Positions 7,276-16,331 are shown, counted from the first letter of the stretch. The stretch is DNA of 17,380 bases from Solobacterium sp. (GCA_017543025.1 JAFYGX010000078.1:1-17380), one strand, 5' to 3'. The notes: generated by a model from the sequence alone, not told the origin. A program made the numbers and translations.

Positions 7276-7409
7276 GCGGTTCTCCTTATGCAGGTCATGC
7301 CGGAAACGTGCTGTTTTTTCTCTGCCCAGCCGGTTCGCTCAGTTTCTTCCCGCAGGTAATCCATCACCTGTCTGTCTGTTTCCTCCAAGATTACCTTCCG
7401 TTTTCTCAT
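7272..7409 (-). CDS. 45-aa charged peptide, coupled to the membrane protein
   Basis: ATG at 7409-7407 with GGAG 6 nt upstream; TGA at 7274-7272 overlaps the ATG of the next gene. The product (MRKRKVILEETDRQVMDYLR...) is highly charged and helical-looking, with no signal or membrane segment and no family I recognise. An in-frame start further upstream (7457) would add 16 residues but has no ribosome site and would begin inside the terminator hairpin, so I prefer 7409. It may be a leader whose translation sets expression of the downstream genes, or a small cytoplasmic partner. The good ribosome site and ATGA coupling favour real translation. Confidence 0.55.
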   Translation of the reverse strand: MRKRKVILEETDRQVMDYLREETERTGWAEKKQHVSGMTCIRRTA

Positions 7410-7435
7410 ACAATTCTCCATCGCACCGCACACTG

Positions 7436-7465
7436 AAAAAAAGAGGTGCTTATTCACTGCACCTC
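7436..7465 (-). terminator. terminator of the surface protein-mscS operon
   Basis: On the minus strand GAGGTGC (7465-7459) pairs perfectly with GCACCTC (7449-7443) across a 9-nt loop, followed by seven T (7442-7436). It lies about 36 nt after the mscS-family stop codon. Confidence 0.85.
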
Positions 7466-7474
7466 ATTATAGCA
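7466..7474 (-). promoter_or_regulatory. extended -10 promoter of the 7409-3951 operon
   Basis: On the minus strand TGCTATAAT is a textbook extended -10. No clear -35 hexamer lies 17 nt upstream. It abuts the terminator hairpin of the upstream operon: the first stem base follows the final T directly. Confidence 0.55.
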
Positions 7475-7501
7475 TGACTGCTTTTTTCCGCTTATCCTTC
7501 T

Positions 7502-8416
7502 TCAGCGCTCATTATGCACGACCACCTGCGGAAACGGAATCTCAACGCCTGTCCGGTCAAACAGCAGCTTCAGCTCCCGGTTCAGCCGTCTTCTTGCCCG
7601 GAAGATATTCTCTTCTCTGGTCTTCACCCGGATACGCAGCACTACGCTGCTGTCCGCAAGTTCTTCCACGCCCATATACTCGGGCACATCAAGAAAGAGC
7701 TCTTCCCCGGCCGCATAAACGTCCGGCAGCTGGTGTTCCAGAATCGCTTCCAGCTCTGCAAGGTCTGTATTGTAGGATACGCCGATATCACATACCGCAT
7801 AGGACATGTTTTTCGAACGGTTCTGAAAATTCCGGATATCGGAGTTATTGACGACCTTCAGATTGCCGCCGTCATCTTCGATCACCGTTGTACGGACGCC
7901 GATACTGCGCACGGTACCGCGAAAGTCATCCAGAATGATGATGTCGCCGATTTCATACTGCCGCTCAAAGATGATGAAGAAGCCGGTAATGATATCTTCA
8001 ATCAGCGACTGCGCACCGAATCCGATGATCAGCCCGATGATTCCCGCACCGGCAAATACCGCAGCCGGATTGACTCCGAGAATGCTGAGGCCCCACATGA
8101 ACGCCGCAATTACTGCGGCATAGCGGAGAATACCGGTCAGAAGAACGGAGATGGTCTTCGAATGACTGTCTTTCGCACTCTTTTCAAGAATCAGCCGGAG
8201 AATCGTATAGATCACAAAGATCAGCGCCATCGCTCCGGCCAGTGTAAGCAGATGTGCCAGCGTCACCTTTCCGCTTCCTTCAATGAGAAAATACTGTGCC
8301 TTCAGCTGCTCCATTGTCTCCACCGTCTCCTTCGACAGCGGAAGAATTCCCGGATTCAGCGCCATAAGCGCTATCAGCAATGCGATCACAAGTCCGATAA
8401 TGCTGCTGCGTTTCAT
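7502..8416 (-). CDS. MscS-family mechanosensitive ion channel
   Basis: 304 residues. The N-terminal helix (6-22) may act as signal/TM1, with further membrane helices at about 52-76 and 92-114. The pore-lining helix spans 117-150 and is rich in Gly and Ala (VFAGAGIIGLIIGFGAQSLI), followed by the conserved DIITGFFIIFERQYEIGD (141-158) that opens the beta domain. The beta domain has RGTVRSIGVRTTVI and VVNNSDI, and a mixed alpha/beta C-terminal vestibule ends at EIPFPQ (family signature IPFPQ). The length is normal for small MscS channels, which release solutes on hypo-osmotic shock. GGGGAG precedes the ATG. It is 23 nt downstream of the Pro/Thr-rich surface-protein gene on the same strand, so the two are probably co-transcribed, and it ends at the 7436-7465 terminator. 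Confidence 0.95.
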   Translation of the reverse strand: MKRSSIIGLVIALLIALMALNPGILPLSKETVETMEQLKAQYFLIEGSGKVTLAHLLTLAGAMALIFVIYTILRLILEKSAKDSHSKTISVLLTGILRYAAVIAAFMWGLSILGVNPAAVFAGAGIIGLIIGFGAQSLIEDIITGFFIIFERQYEIGDIIILDDFRGTVRSIGVRTTVIEDDGGNLKVVNNSDIRNFQNRSKNMSYAVCDIGVSYNTDLAELEAILEHQLPDVYAAGEELFLDVPEYMGVEELADSSVVLRIRVKTREENIFRARRRLNRELKLLFDRTGVEIPFPQVVVHNER

Positions 8417-8439
8417 ATATTCAGCTCCCCCTTTTCAGT

Positions 8440-9840
8440 TCAGTGAATAGTATCGTCTGTCTGCACGAAGCAGCTCCACATGGAGCCTTCGCCATCGTCC
8501 CATTCAACATCGGACAGGAAGGTATAATTCAGTTCGCTCTTTCCCTCTCCGATCCGGTATTCTGCCATAAGCAGATTGCCTTCCTTTTTCAGGCTGTCCG
8601 GCTGTTCGTATTTCACAACCTTTCCCTCGGAATCAATGTAATGGAAATAGATGTAAGACACATCAACCGGTTCCATTGTCACCATGGAAGTATCGATTTC
8701 AATGGCAAACCGCAGGGCGGTTCCGTCATATTCCGCCGATTTCAGTGAAGCATATCTTCCGGCATACAGCCAGAACGGCTGTGATTCGATCGTTCCGGTC
8801 TTCCCGTTTTTCAGCGTATAGGTCATCACAACCTTTGCTTTACGGCGAAGATACGTACGGATCTCCTCCGGGAACCGATAAATCACCTCGGTAAACCACA
8901 CTCCGTCCGTAACGGTGCTCTCACTGTTATATTCCGCATAACCGGCCGCTCCGGAAGAGACAAATCCGCTTCCTTCATCCACATACAGCTGCAGCTTCAC
9001 GCTCTGATTCAAGGACTCGTTCAGCTTTACGGATATGCCGCGGTAATTCACCCACTTCATGGTGCTTTCTTCCTGCAGCACGCTCATATACGGCTTCACC
9101 GTCATATCCGGTGCACCTGGATCGGGCACAGGCGTCGGGGTGGGAGTCGGAGTTGGCGTAGGTGTTGGCGTTGGCGTTGGTGTTGGCGTTGGAGATGGCG
9201 TTGGTGAGGGAGTAGGAGTTGGTGTGGGAGTTGGAACAGGAGTCGGGGTTGGGGTTGGCATTGGCGCAGGCGTCGGGGTCGAGGTCGGTACGGGTGTCGG
9301 GGTTGGAACCGGCTCCGGAGTCGGTTCTATCGTCGGCACAGGAACCGGGGTCGGAAATGGAGTTGGTTCCGTGGTCGGGGATGGGGTCGGCTCCGGATCA
9401 GGCTCAGGTTCAGGTTCCGGCGTCGGTACGGGGTCCGGATCCGGAATCACAATCTCAGGCGTCGGTTCAGGATACGGAGTCGGAACCGGGGTTACAGCCG
9501 GTGTCGGACGCGGCGCAGGGGTTAAGGTTGGACCCGGGGTCGGTGTCGGAGTCGGAGATGGCGTTGGCGCAAGTGTTGGTGTTGAAATCGGCGTCGGTGC
9601 CAGTGTCGGTTCCGGTTCAGGTTCCGGGGTGCCGGCCGGCAGTTCTTCGATCACCGGTGCGTAAAGAACAGGCTCAGGTTCCTTCGCGGCTTCCGGATGC
9701 GCAAAAAACAGCGGCAGAACTGCAAGCATCATTGCCGCACTCATCATCATGCCCGGGTTGATCCCCTTATGCTTTTTAACACCTTTTACCGGTTCATACG
9801 GTTTTGCGTACTCCGGATATCTGTCATCGATCTCCCTCAT
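8440..9840 (-). CDS. membrane-anchored Pro-Thr-rich repeat surface protein
   Basis: 466 residues. A short basic cytoplasmic tail (1-28) leads to one hydrophobic segment (about 29-48), which is followed by Pro/Glu/Thr-rich sequence from about residue 52 to 245, dominated by PTP and PEP units. This is an extended wall-spanning stalk. The C-terminal 220 residues (246-466) look globular, rich in beta strands and aromatic residues, with no family I recognise. The topology suggests a wall-crossing protein anchored at its N-terminus and displaying an external domain. There is no LPxTG. AGGAAA precedes the ATG. The coding strand of the stalk is a degenerate hexanucleotide repeat. Confidence 0.82.
   Translation of the reverse strand: MREIDDRYPEYAKPYEPVKGVKKHKGINPGMMMSAAMMLAVLPLFFAHPEAAKEPEPVLYAPVIEELPAGTPEPEPEPTLAPTPISTPTLAPTPSPTPTPTPGPTLTPAPRPTPAVTPVPTPYPEPTPEIVIPDPDPVPTPEPEPEPDPEPTPSPTTEPTPFPTPVPVPTIEPTPEPVPTPTPVPTSTPTPAPMPTPTPTPVPTPTPTPTPSPTPSPTPTPTPTPTPTPTPTPTPTPVPDPGAPDMTVKPYMSVLQEESTMKWVNYRGISVKLNESLNQSVKLQLYVDEGSGFVSSGAAGYAEYNSESTVTDGVWFTEVIYRFPEEIRTYLRRKAKVVMTYTLKNGKTGTIESQPFWLYAGRYASLKSAEYDGTALRFAIEIDTSMVTMEPVDVSYIYFHYIDSEGKVVKYEQPDSLKKEGNLLMAEYRIGEGKSELNYTFLSDVEWDDGEGSMWSCFVQTDDTIH
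9120..9640 (-). repeat. degenerate hexanucleotide tract encoding the Pro-Thr stalk
   Basis: The plus strand is built of variants of GGTGTTGGCGTT, GGAGTTGG and GGTTCAGGTTC (six-base units), which read as Pro-Thr, Pro-Glu and Pro-Val codons on the minus strand. The most regular block (9150-9250) is almost pure PTPTPT. Such tracts expand and contract by slippage, so stalk length may vary between strains. The wide Gly-Val open frame on the plus strand is a mirror of this tract, not a gene. Confidence 0.85.
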
Positions 9841-9926
9841 TGCAAGTTTCCTGTCTCTGATCTTCTTCCCGAATCATCCAATGTCTCAGAATATGAGCCG
9901 GATCATCACGTCAAAATTTATTTCAT

Positions 9927-9957
9927 TTTATAACGCTGCGCGCGGTTCGTTTCACAA
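9927..9957 (-). promoter_or_regulatory. possible promoter for the surface protein-mscS operon
   Basis: In an AT-rich stretch the minus strand carries TTGTGA (9957-9952) and TATAAA (9932-9927) separated by 19 nt, slightly long. This would give a leader of about 80 nt. No better candidate lies between the 10031 terminator and the ATG at 9840. Confidence 0.35.
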
Positions 9958-9974
9958 ATTACCGTAACCTGCAC

Positions 9975-10001
9975 AGAAAAGGCACCAGTTCCGCGTGCCT
10001 T
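9975..10001 (-). terminator. terminator of the 11056-10031 glycosyltransferase
   Basis: On the minus strand AAGGCAC (10001-9995) pairs with GTGCCTT (9985-9979) across a 9-nt loop, followed by TTCTGT. It lies 30 nt after the stop codon. Confidence 0.75.
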
Positions 10002-10030
10002 CATGCAGTTGCCAGAATCGGTAACAGTTC

Positions 10031-11056
10031 TTACTTTTCATATTCCCGGTTGTATGCCCTGCGGCGCTGCAGAATTTTCTTTGCGCCTTCCAGGACATTC
10101 TTGCCGTTTCTGATATAGAGATATTTCCGTTCAATCTGCCGCTTCACCTTCGGCCAGCCGATATCCGCATAGATTTCATGTACCCGTCTGTCGTAGTAAT
10201 AATCCGGCACAAAGTATTCCGGATGTCTCCATTCACCGCTGTGCTCATAGGTCTTCATGTTAAAGGTGGCCTGCACATCCTTCGGCAGCTCCTCCAGCTT
10301 CACGAAATGCGCGGAATCCGCTGTCGCTCCGATATTACATATGAGGTTGCGGGTCGGAATGATTGCCATCTGATGATAGGCAAAAAAGCTGAATTCCAGG
10401 AAGAACTCCTCAAACGCCTTATGTCCCTGATAGTATTCCTGCACCGCATAGGCATCCATGATCTTCCGCATCGCTGTATGATTGCCCAGCTCTCTGTGAA
10501 TCAGATCCATCACATAGGGATCCTTGCCGTAATTGAAGTTGTAATAGTTCTGATACACTCTTCGCCACGTCGCAAAACCCCAGACATGACAGGATCTTGA
10601 AAAGAAGTAATCCGCACTCGGGCGGTCATAATCACCCAGCACATTCAGGCCGGAGATCATCGAAATCCGGGTATCGTCCTGATAGCGCTCCAGCATATCC
10701 CGGCAGAAGGTAAAAAACGTCTTTGCCGGAACATTGTCATCTTCCATGAAGATACAGCGGTCTACCCGTTCCCAGATATATTCATTCGCATTCATCTGGT
10801 TCTGATACATGCCGTAGTTTTTTTCCGAGTACAGCTTATGTACTTCACAATCCCAGTCGATCCCTTCATCGATCAGCTTCCGGTTTTCATTGATCAGAGC
10901 CCATTCTTCTTCATTCCGGCCTCCGTCTGAAACAACAAAGAGGATGCGCGGCCGCACCTCCCTGATAACGGCCCATTGCCGTTTCTGACACTGCGGACGG
11001 ATCCAGATATTGAACTGTACCGGAACATCAATCAGCCATTCCTTCTGTTTATTCAT
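10031..11056 (-). CDS. HlpA-like GT-A glycosyltransferase, copy 2
   Basis: 341 residues, full-length paralogue of the gene at 2917. Shared landmarks: VPVQFNIWIRP (11-21), VSDGGRNEEE (42-51), WERVDRC (95-101), MEDD (104-107, metal-binding acidic motif), MLERYQDD (121-128), DYFFSR (149-154), WGFATWRR (159-166), and IGA plus HF near 245-255. The chief differences are in the acceptor half after residue 170, so the two may use different acceptors. Cytoplasmic, soluble. It lies in opposite orientation to copy 1, with the two operons 7409-3951 and 9840-7502 between them. A TATAAT on the minus strand (11086-11081) lies 24 nt before the ATG; the ribosome site is weak. It has its own terminator. Confidence 0.85.
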   Translation of the reverse strand: MNKQKEWLIDVPVQFNIWIRPQCQKRQWAVIREVRPRILFVVSDGGRNEEEWALINENRKLIDEGIDWDCEVHKLYSEKNYGMYQNQMNANEYIWERVDRCIFMEDDNVPAKTFFTFCRDMLERYQDDTRISMISGLNVLGDYDRPSADYFFSRSCHVWGFATWRRVYQNYYNFNYGKDPYVMDLIHRELGNHTAMRKIMDAYAVQEYYQGHKAFEEFFLEFSFFAYHQMAIIPTRNLICNIGATADSAHFVKLEELPKDVQATFNMKTYEHSGEWRHPEYFVPDYYYDRRVHEIYADIGWPKVKRQIERKYLYIRNGKNVLEGAKKILQRRRAYNREYEK

Positions 11057-11080
11057 ACAATCATCTCAACTTTCGGTTCC

Positions 11081-11086
11081 ATTATA
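11081..11086 (-). promoter_or_regulatory. -10 box of the 11056 glycosyltransferase
   Basis: A perfect TATAAT on the minus strand, preceded by a TTGCAT. It predicts a leader of about 18 nt with only a weak GAG-type ribosome site. The -35 is not recognisable at 17 nt. Confidence 0.5.
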
Positions 11087-11394
11087 ATGCAAGGCACAGC
11101 CCTTTCCGCAAACGCCCGTGATCTGCCCGGCTGTCCGTTATCCTTCGCCCATCGGAAGAATAGCCGGATTTTCCTGCCCGCAAGTGCTTTCCGGACTGTC
11201 TCCTACCTGGCACTGCCGGCTGCTGCAGACCGCTTTTCGCCTCCCAAAACAGAGTTCTGATCTTTGATTCTGAAATCCCTGTTTTCTTTCGCTGCAGTCT
11301 GGCCGCAGTTTCCGCTTCTGCATTCTCCGCATTTTTATCCGATTTCACTGTTTCCGATATCCGGTTTCATGCGTAATTATCAGTCATCGTCCTA
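11087..11394. other. 308-bp divergent intergenic region, no supported gene
   Basis: This stretch separates two divergent glycosyltransferase genes. A minus frame from a GTG at 11348 to a TAA at 11082 is open for 88 residues and begins with a plausible peptide (KSDKNAENAEAETAARLQRK). Its later half is Arg/Gly/Ser rich, it has no good ribosome site, and its stop overlaps the -10 box of the next gene. I see no hairpin, repeat or RNA motif I can name. Confidence 0.4.
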
Positions 11395-11400
11395 TATAAT
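11395..11400 (+). promoter_or_regulatory. -10 box directly before the GT4 gene
   Basis: TATAAT is 9 nt from the ATG at 11410, the same spacing as before the 2917 gene. There is no Shine-Dalgarno sequence. Use of this box would give a leaderless mRNA for the GT4-flippase operon. Confidence 0.5.
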
Positions 11401-11409
11401 AAATGCGTC

Positions 11410-12642
11410 ATGAAAATAATGCTGATAAATACATTCTACAACGCTGAAAGCACCGGCAAACTGATTCATAACTTTCACCGTTATCTCAGATCAAAGAACA
11501 TTGAAACCAGAGTACTCTACGGGCACGGCAGCCACACCGGCGATCCGGATCCGGTAAGACTCTCTTCGCCGATTGAAGGGAAGCTTCATAATGCGCTCGG
11601 AAGAATTACCGGAATGAACTGCTGCTTCTCCCCGCTTGCGACCGCAAAGGCGCTGAAGGAGATCGATGCATTTCAGCCCGACCTTGTATATCTCGGCAAC
11701 CTGCATGGTCATTACATCAATCTCTACCGGCTGTATGACCATCTGAGAGAAAAACAGATTCCGATCGTTCAGATCCTCTGGGATGAATATATGATGACCG
11801 GTGCCTGCGCGTTTTCCTATGAGTGCGAAAAATACCGATCGGTCTGCGGCGATTGCCCGCATCAGAAAGACTATCCGATCAGTCTTTTCTTTGATACTTC
11901 CACGAAGCTGCAGAAGATGAAGCACGATGCTTACCGCGATCAGGATATCGCCTTCGCCGGCGTTCCGTATACCGCAGACAAAGCACGGCATTCCTCCCTG
12001 CTGAAGGGCAGACGCATCATCGGAATCGATGAAGCGGTCGATCAGGATACACTCTTTTTCCCGAAAGACCCTTCGCAGCTGCGCAATGAGCTGAAGATCC
12101 CTGAAACACAGAAGGTCATACTGAACGTCTGTCCGTATCCAAGCATCCGCAAAGGCGGGAAATACTATCTGGAGCTTGCCCGCAGCTGTCTCGATCATCC
12201 GGAGCTCACCTTTGTCCATGTCGGGTTTAAGGGCAGTCCTTCGGAATGTCCGGAAAACTTCATTCCGATCGGCTATGTATCCGACCAGAACCGTCTCTCG
12301 CAGTTTTATTCGCTGGCCGATCTGTTTGTCTGCACCAGTCTGGCGGAGACACAGCCCAATACGTGCATCGAAGCGCTGAGCTGCGGCACGCATATCTGCG
12401 GATTTGATATTTCCGGCGTACCGACCTGTGCGCCTGCACCATTCGGCAGTTATGTGCCGCTGTTTGATACAGATGCGCTGAAGGAAGTTGTACTCAAAGC
12501 AGAAAAAAAGACGCCGGAGTCGATCCGGGAGACCCGTGCATACGCAGAGACCCGCTTCTCTTCCCGGGACTATAACGAACGCCTGCTGGATACCGGTCTG
12601 GATCTGCTTTCCTCGCTCCACCCGGAAGGAGCCGCATCGTGA
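11410..12642 (+). CDS. GT4 glycosyltransferase (WcaC-like group)
   Basis: 410 residues with two Rossmann-type halves (GT-B). The start KIMLINTFYNAESTGKL matches this group's first strand and acceptor loop. The middle carries LWDEYMMTGACAF and a cysteine set C133, C139, C146, C149 ending GDCPHQKDYP, the C..C-P..YP cluster seen in colanic-acid-type WcaC relatives. The donor half has NVCPYPSIRKGG (239-250) and the retaining GT4 E-x7-E at E313 and E321 (ETQPNTCIE). A nucleotide sugar donor is expected; the sugar is unknown. It ends in a 4-nt overlap (GTGA) with the flippase gene, so the two are translated together. An envelope-glycan role is inferred from the neighbour. Confidence 0.9.
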   Translation: MKIMLINTFYNAESTGKLIHNFHRYLRSKNIETRVLYGHGSHTGDPDPVRLSSPIEGKLHNALGRITGMNCCFSPLATAKALKEIDAFQPDLVYLGNLHGHYINLYRLYDHLREKQIPIVQILWDEYMMTGACAFSYECEKYRSVCGDCPHQKDYPISLFFDTSTKLQKMKHDAYRDQDIAFAGVPYTADKARHSSLLKGRRIIGIDEAVDQDTLFFPKDPSQLRNELKIPETQKVILNVCPYPSIRKGGKYYLELARSCLDHPELTFVHVGFKGSPSECPENFIPIGYVSDQNRLSQFYSLADLFVCTSLAETQPNTCIEALSCGTHICGFDISGVPTCAPAPFGSYVPLFDTDALKEVVLKAEKKTPESIRETRAYAETRFSSRDYNERLLDTGLDLLSSLHPEGAAS

Positions 12643-14072
12643 GCGAACTGTTCGGGCGGCTGAAGGCGAAATACGCCTCCTTTTCCGCTCCGGTCAGAGC
12701 CTCCTTCTGGACGCTTGTCTGTTCGGTTTTTCAGAGCGCCGTCTCGCTTGTCACAACGCCGGTCTTTACCCGCATCCTGACGCAGGAAGAATTCGGCATC
12801 TACAATCAGTACAGCTCCTGGCTCGCCATTCTGAGCATACTGATCACACTGAATCTTCCGTCAGAGACCTATCTGCGCGGCCTGACCGATCACGAACAGG
12901 ATGAGAACGCATTCACTTCCATTATGCTGGGAGAAAGCATTGCGATTTTCTGCATCTTTCTTCTGCTGTTTCTGCTTGCGCCTTCCTTCTGGGCGAAGCT
13001 TTTCAATCTGACGCCGCTGCTTGCGGCAATGATGTTTGTACACCTGTTTGTATCCACTCCGTTTGATTACTGGAAAAGCAGAGAACGGTCGCATTACCGC
13101 TATAAGCTCTCCAGCCTGCTTTCCGTTCTTGTCACTCTGCTCAGCTATGGATTCAGTATTCAGGCAGTCCGGATGTCTGCGGACTTCCGCCTCGAGGCAA
13201 GAGTGGCCGGTGACCTTGCGGTCCGCGTTCTGGTCGGAGTGCCGCTGCTGGTGCTGCTGCTTTGGAAAGGAAAGAAGCTGTATGACAGAGCCGTCTGGCT
13301 TTCTGCCCTTGCCTTCTCCATTCCGCTGATCCCCCATTATCTTTCCGGCATCATTCTGAATCAGTCTGACCGTATCATGATCGGTCAGATGGCAGGCAAC
13401 GCAGAAGCCGGCCGTTACAGCATAGCCTATATGATCGCCTCCATGGTTCTGATGATTGTCACCGCGATCAACAGCAGCTATGTGCCGTTTACCTTTCAGA
13501 AGCTCAAGAGCGGAGAACCGAACGCCATTTACTCCAGCAGCCGCATTCTGTTTGCGGGCATCGCCCTCTTATGCCTTGGTGCCATGGGGCTGGCGCCGGA
13601 GGTCATTACCGTTTTTGCCGGGGAAGGCTATTCAGAAGCCGCCGGTATCGTGCCAAGCGTCAGCGCATCCGTCTTCTTCATCTTTGTCTGCACACTGTTT
13701 TCCAATGTGGAATACCACTATAAGAAAACACAGTGGATCGGTGCCGCAACCCTTGCGGCAGCGGTGCTGAATGTCTCGCTCAACGCACTGCTCATTCCCG
13801 TATACGGCTATATGGCTGCCGGTGCCACCACATTGATCTCCTACCTTTTTCTGGCGGTATTTCATTATCTGGTCTACCGGAAGATTCAGCAGGAGGAAGG
13901 TCTTCCGGCAGTCTATGATCTGAAGCTGATCACCGCATCCGGTACGCTTCTGATTGTATTGACGGCACTTGCCCGCTTTCTGATGCCGTATCCGATTCTT
14001 CGCTGGATCATCGTTCTTGTGTCCTCTGCAGCCGCCCTGATTCTGATTATTTCCGCCCTGAAGCGGCGCTGA
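12639..14072 (+). CDS. Wzx-type polysaccharide flippase (MOP superfamily)
   Basis: 477 residues with about twelve to fourteen membrane segments and the family's N-terminal pattern: amphipathic start, then TPVFTRILTQEEFGIYNQY (40-58), the conserved R-x(n)-EFGxYN region of RfbX/Wzx proteins. SDRIMIGQMAGNAEAGRYSIAY is the second family landmark (start of the C-terminal half). These proteins flip polyprenyl-diphosphate-linked glycan repeats across the membrane. The start is a GTG overlapping the GT4 stop, with GGAAGGAG 7 nt upstream. It is followed by a terminator 32 nt after the stop. Confidence 0.92.
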   Translation: MSELFGRLKAKYASFSAPVRASFWTLVCSVFQSAVSLVTTPVFTRILTQEEFGIYNQYSSWLAILSILITLNLPSETYLRGLTDHEQDENAFTSIMLGESIAIFCIFLLLFLLAPSFWAKLFNLTPLLAAMMFVHLFVSTPFDYWKSRERSHYRYKLSSLLSVLVTLLSYGFSIQAVRMSADFRLEARVAGDLAVRVLVGVPLLVLLLWKGKKLYDRAVWLSALAFSIPLIPHYLSGIILNQSDRIMIGQMAGNAEAGRYSIAYMIASMVLMIVTAINSSYVPFTFQKLKSGEPNAIYSSSRILFAGIALLCLGAMGLAPEVITVFAGEGYSEAAGIVPSVSASVFFIFVCTLFSNVEYHYKKTQWIGAATLAAAVLNVSLNALLIPVYGYMAAGATTLISYLFLAVFHYLVYRKIQQEEGLPAVYDLKLITASGTLLIVLTALARFLMPYPILRWIIVLVSSAAALILIISALKRR

Positions 14073-14104
14073 TTCACTTCTTCCACAGCTCACCCGCTGC
14101 ACTT

Positions 14105-14137
14105 AAGGTCCGCCCGTTCCGGCGAACCTTTTTTCTG
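14105..14137 (+). terminator. terminator of the GT4-flippase operon
   Basis: AAGGTCCGCC (14105-14114) pairs with GGCGAACCTT (14121-14130) at 9 of 10 positions, and six T follow from 14129 (TTTTTT). Confidence 0.85.
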
Positions 14138-14161
14138 TCTGGCCAGTTTCTGTTTTCCAGA

Positions 14162-14205
14162 TAAGAAAAGCTGAAGAATTCCCTTTTTCGGGATACTCCT
14201 CAGCT
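14162..14205 (-). terminator. terminator of groESL
   Basis: On the minus strand a long imperfect stem has outer arms AGCTGAGGA (14205 inward) and TCTTCAGCT, closed by CCC/GGG around a GAAAAA loop and ending in TTTTCTTAT. It lies about 30 nt after the groEL stop. Confidence 0.8.
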
Positions 14206-14235
14206 GATACGGGTCTTCTTTTTTCCGCCAGGCGA

Positions 14236-15852
<1,617 letters not shown>

Positions 15853-15878
15853 TCATTCCTTCTTTCTGTTCTGTATGC

Positions 15879-16163
15879 TTACTCAACAATTGCGAGAATA
15901 TCTTCCGCTGAGATCAGGAGATAATCCTTTTTATCGATCGTGACTTCTGTTCCGGAATATTTCTTGTAAATAACCTTCTGGCCTTCGCTCAGATTGATCT
16001 CCACAAGTTTGCCGTCATCGTATTTTCCCGGGCCGACTGCGATCACAAGCCCTGTGCTCGGAGCGTCTTTCGCTTCGCCGGTTGTGAGAAGAATTCCGGA
16101 CTTTGTCTTTACTTCTTCCTTGACTTTTTCAAGTACCACATAATCATGTAATGGTTTCAACAT
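15879..16163 (-). CDS. groES: co-chaperonin GroES (Hsp10)
   Basis: 94 residues, full length: LKPLHDYVVLEKVKEE, then the mobile loop (about 17-33, KTKSGILLTTGEAKDAP), GLVIAVGPGK, and the VIYKKYSGTEV strand. It caps the GroEL ring and shares its operon. GGAGGA lies 7-8 nt before the ATG. Directly upstream is a CIRCE operator and sigma-A promoter. Confidence 0.99.
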   Translation of the reverse strand: MLKPLHDYVVLEKVKEEVKTKSGILLTTGEAKDAPSTGLVIAVGPGKYDDGKLVEINLSEGQKVIYKKYSGTEVTIDKKDYLLISAEDILAIVE

Positions 16164-16187
16164 CTGTGTCTTCCTCCGTATTCCTTG

Positions 16188-16214
16188 TTAGCACTCGTAT
16201 TTGCTGTGTGCTAA
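16188..16214 (-). promoter_or_regulatory. CIRCE operator, promoter-proximal
   Basis: TTAGCACTC at 16188-16196, a 9-nt spacer, and GTGTGCTAA at 16206-16214. It differs from the CIRCE consensus only by GTG for GAG in the second arm. It covers the 5' untranslated region of groES just past the -10. HrcA binds such sites and represses when chaperonin is plentiful. Confidence 0.95.
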
Positions 16215-16226
16215 CTTCCAATAGTC

Positions 16227-16254
16227 ATTATAGAGTTTTCTGGACGTTAGTCAA
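16227..16254 (-). promoter_or_regulatory. sigma-A promoter of groESL
   Basis: On the minus strand TTGACT (16254-16249), a 16-nt spacer and a perfect TATAAT (16232-16227). It sits between the two CIRCE elements, so transcription starts at about 16220, just before the proximal operator. Confidence 0.92.
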
Positions 16255-16261
16255 CACTTAA

Positions 16262-16288
16262 TTAGCACTTTAAATAACTGAGTGCTAA
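16262..16288 (-). promoter_or_regulatory. CIRCE operator, promoter-distal
   Basis: TTAGCACTT at 16262-16270, a 9-nt spacer, and GAGTGCTAA at 16280-16288. The single mismatch lies in the opposite arm to that of the other copy. It lies just upstream of the groESL -35 and 57 bp before the divergent sulfatase gene. Confidence 0.93.
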
Positions 16289-16331
16289 TTCCGTATGCAA
16301 ACTTGAATGCCCCGATCGCTCTGACTTCCTT

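Noticed and set aside
7514..8446. 310-residue plus frame opposite the MscS gene
   Set aside because: The MscS signatures are on the minus strand. The plus frame is low-complexity His/Arg/Gln-rich, typical of an antisense shadow.
9059..9664. Long plus-strand Gly-Val-rich open frame
   Set aside because: It is the mirror of the Pro-Thr repeat tract of the minus-strand surface protein. It has no ribosome site and a purely repetitive composition.
11082..11348. 88-residue GTG-started minus ORF between the divergent glycosyltransferases
   Set aside because: No good ribosome site, Arg/Ser-rich second half, stop overlapping a promoter -10. Kept only as a remark on the intergenic region.
11491..12621. 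376-residue open frame on the minus strand opposite the GT4 gene
   Set aside because: Antisense shadow. The plus frame has the conserved GT4 motifs; the minus frame has no recognisable family or start signal.
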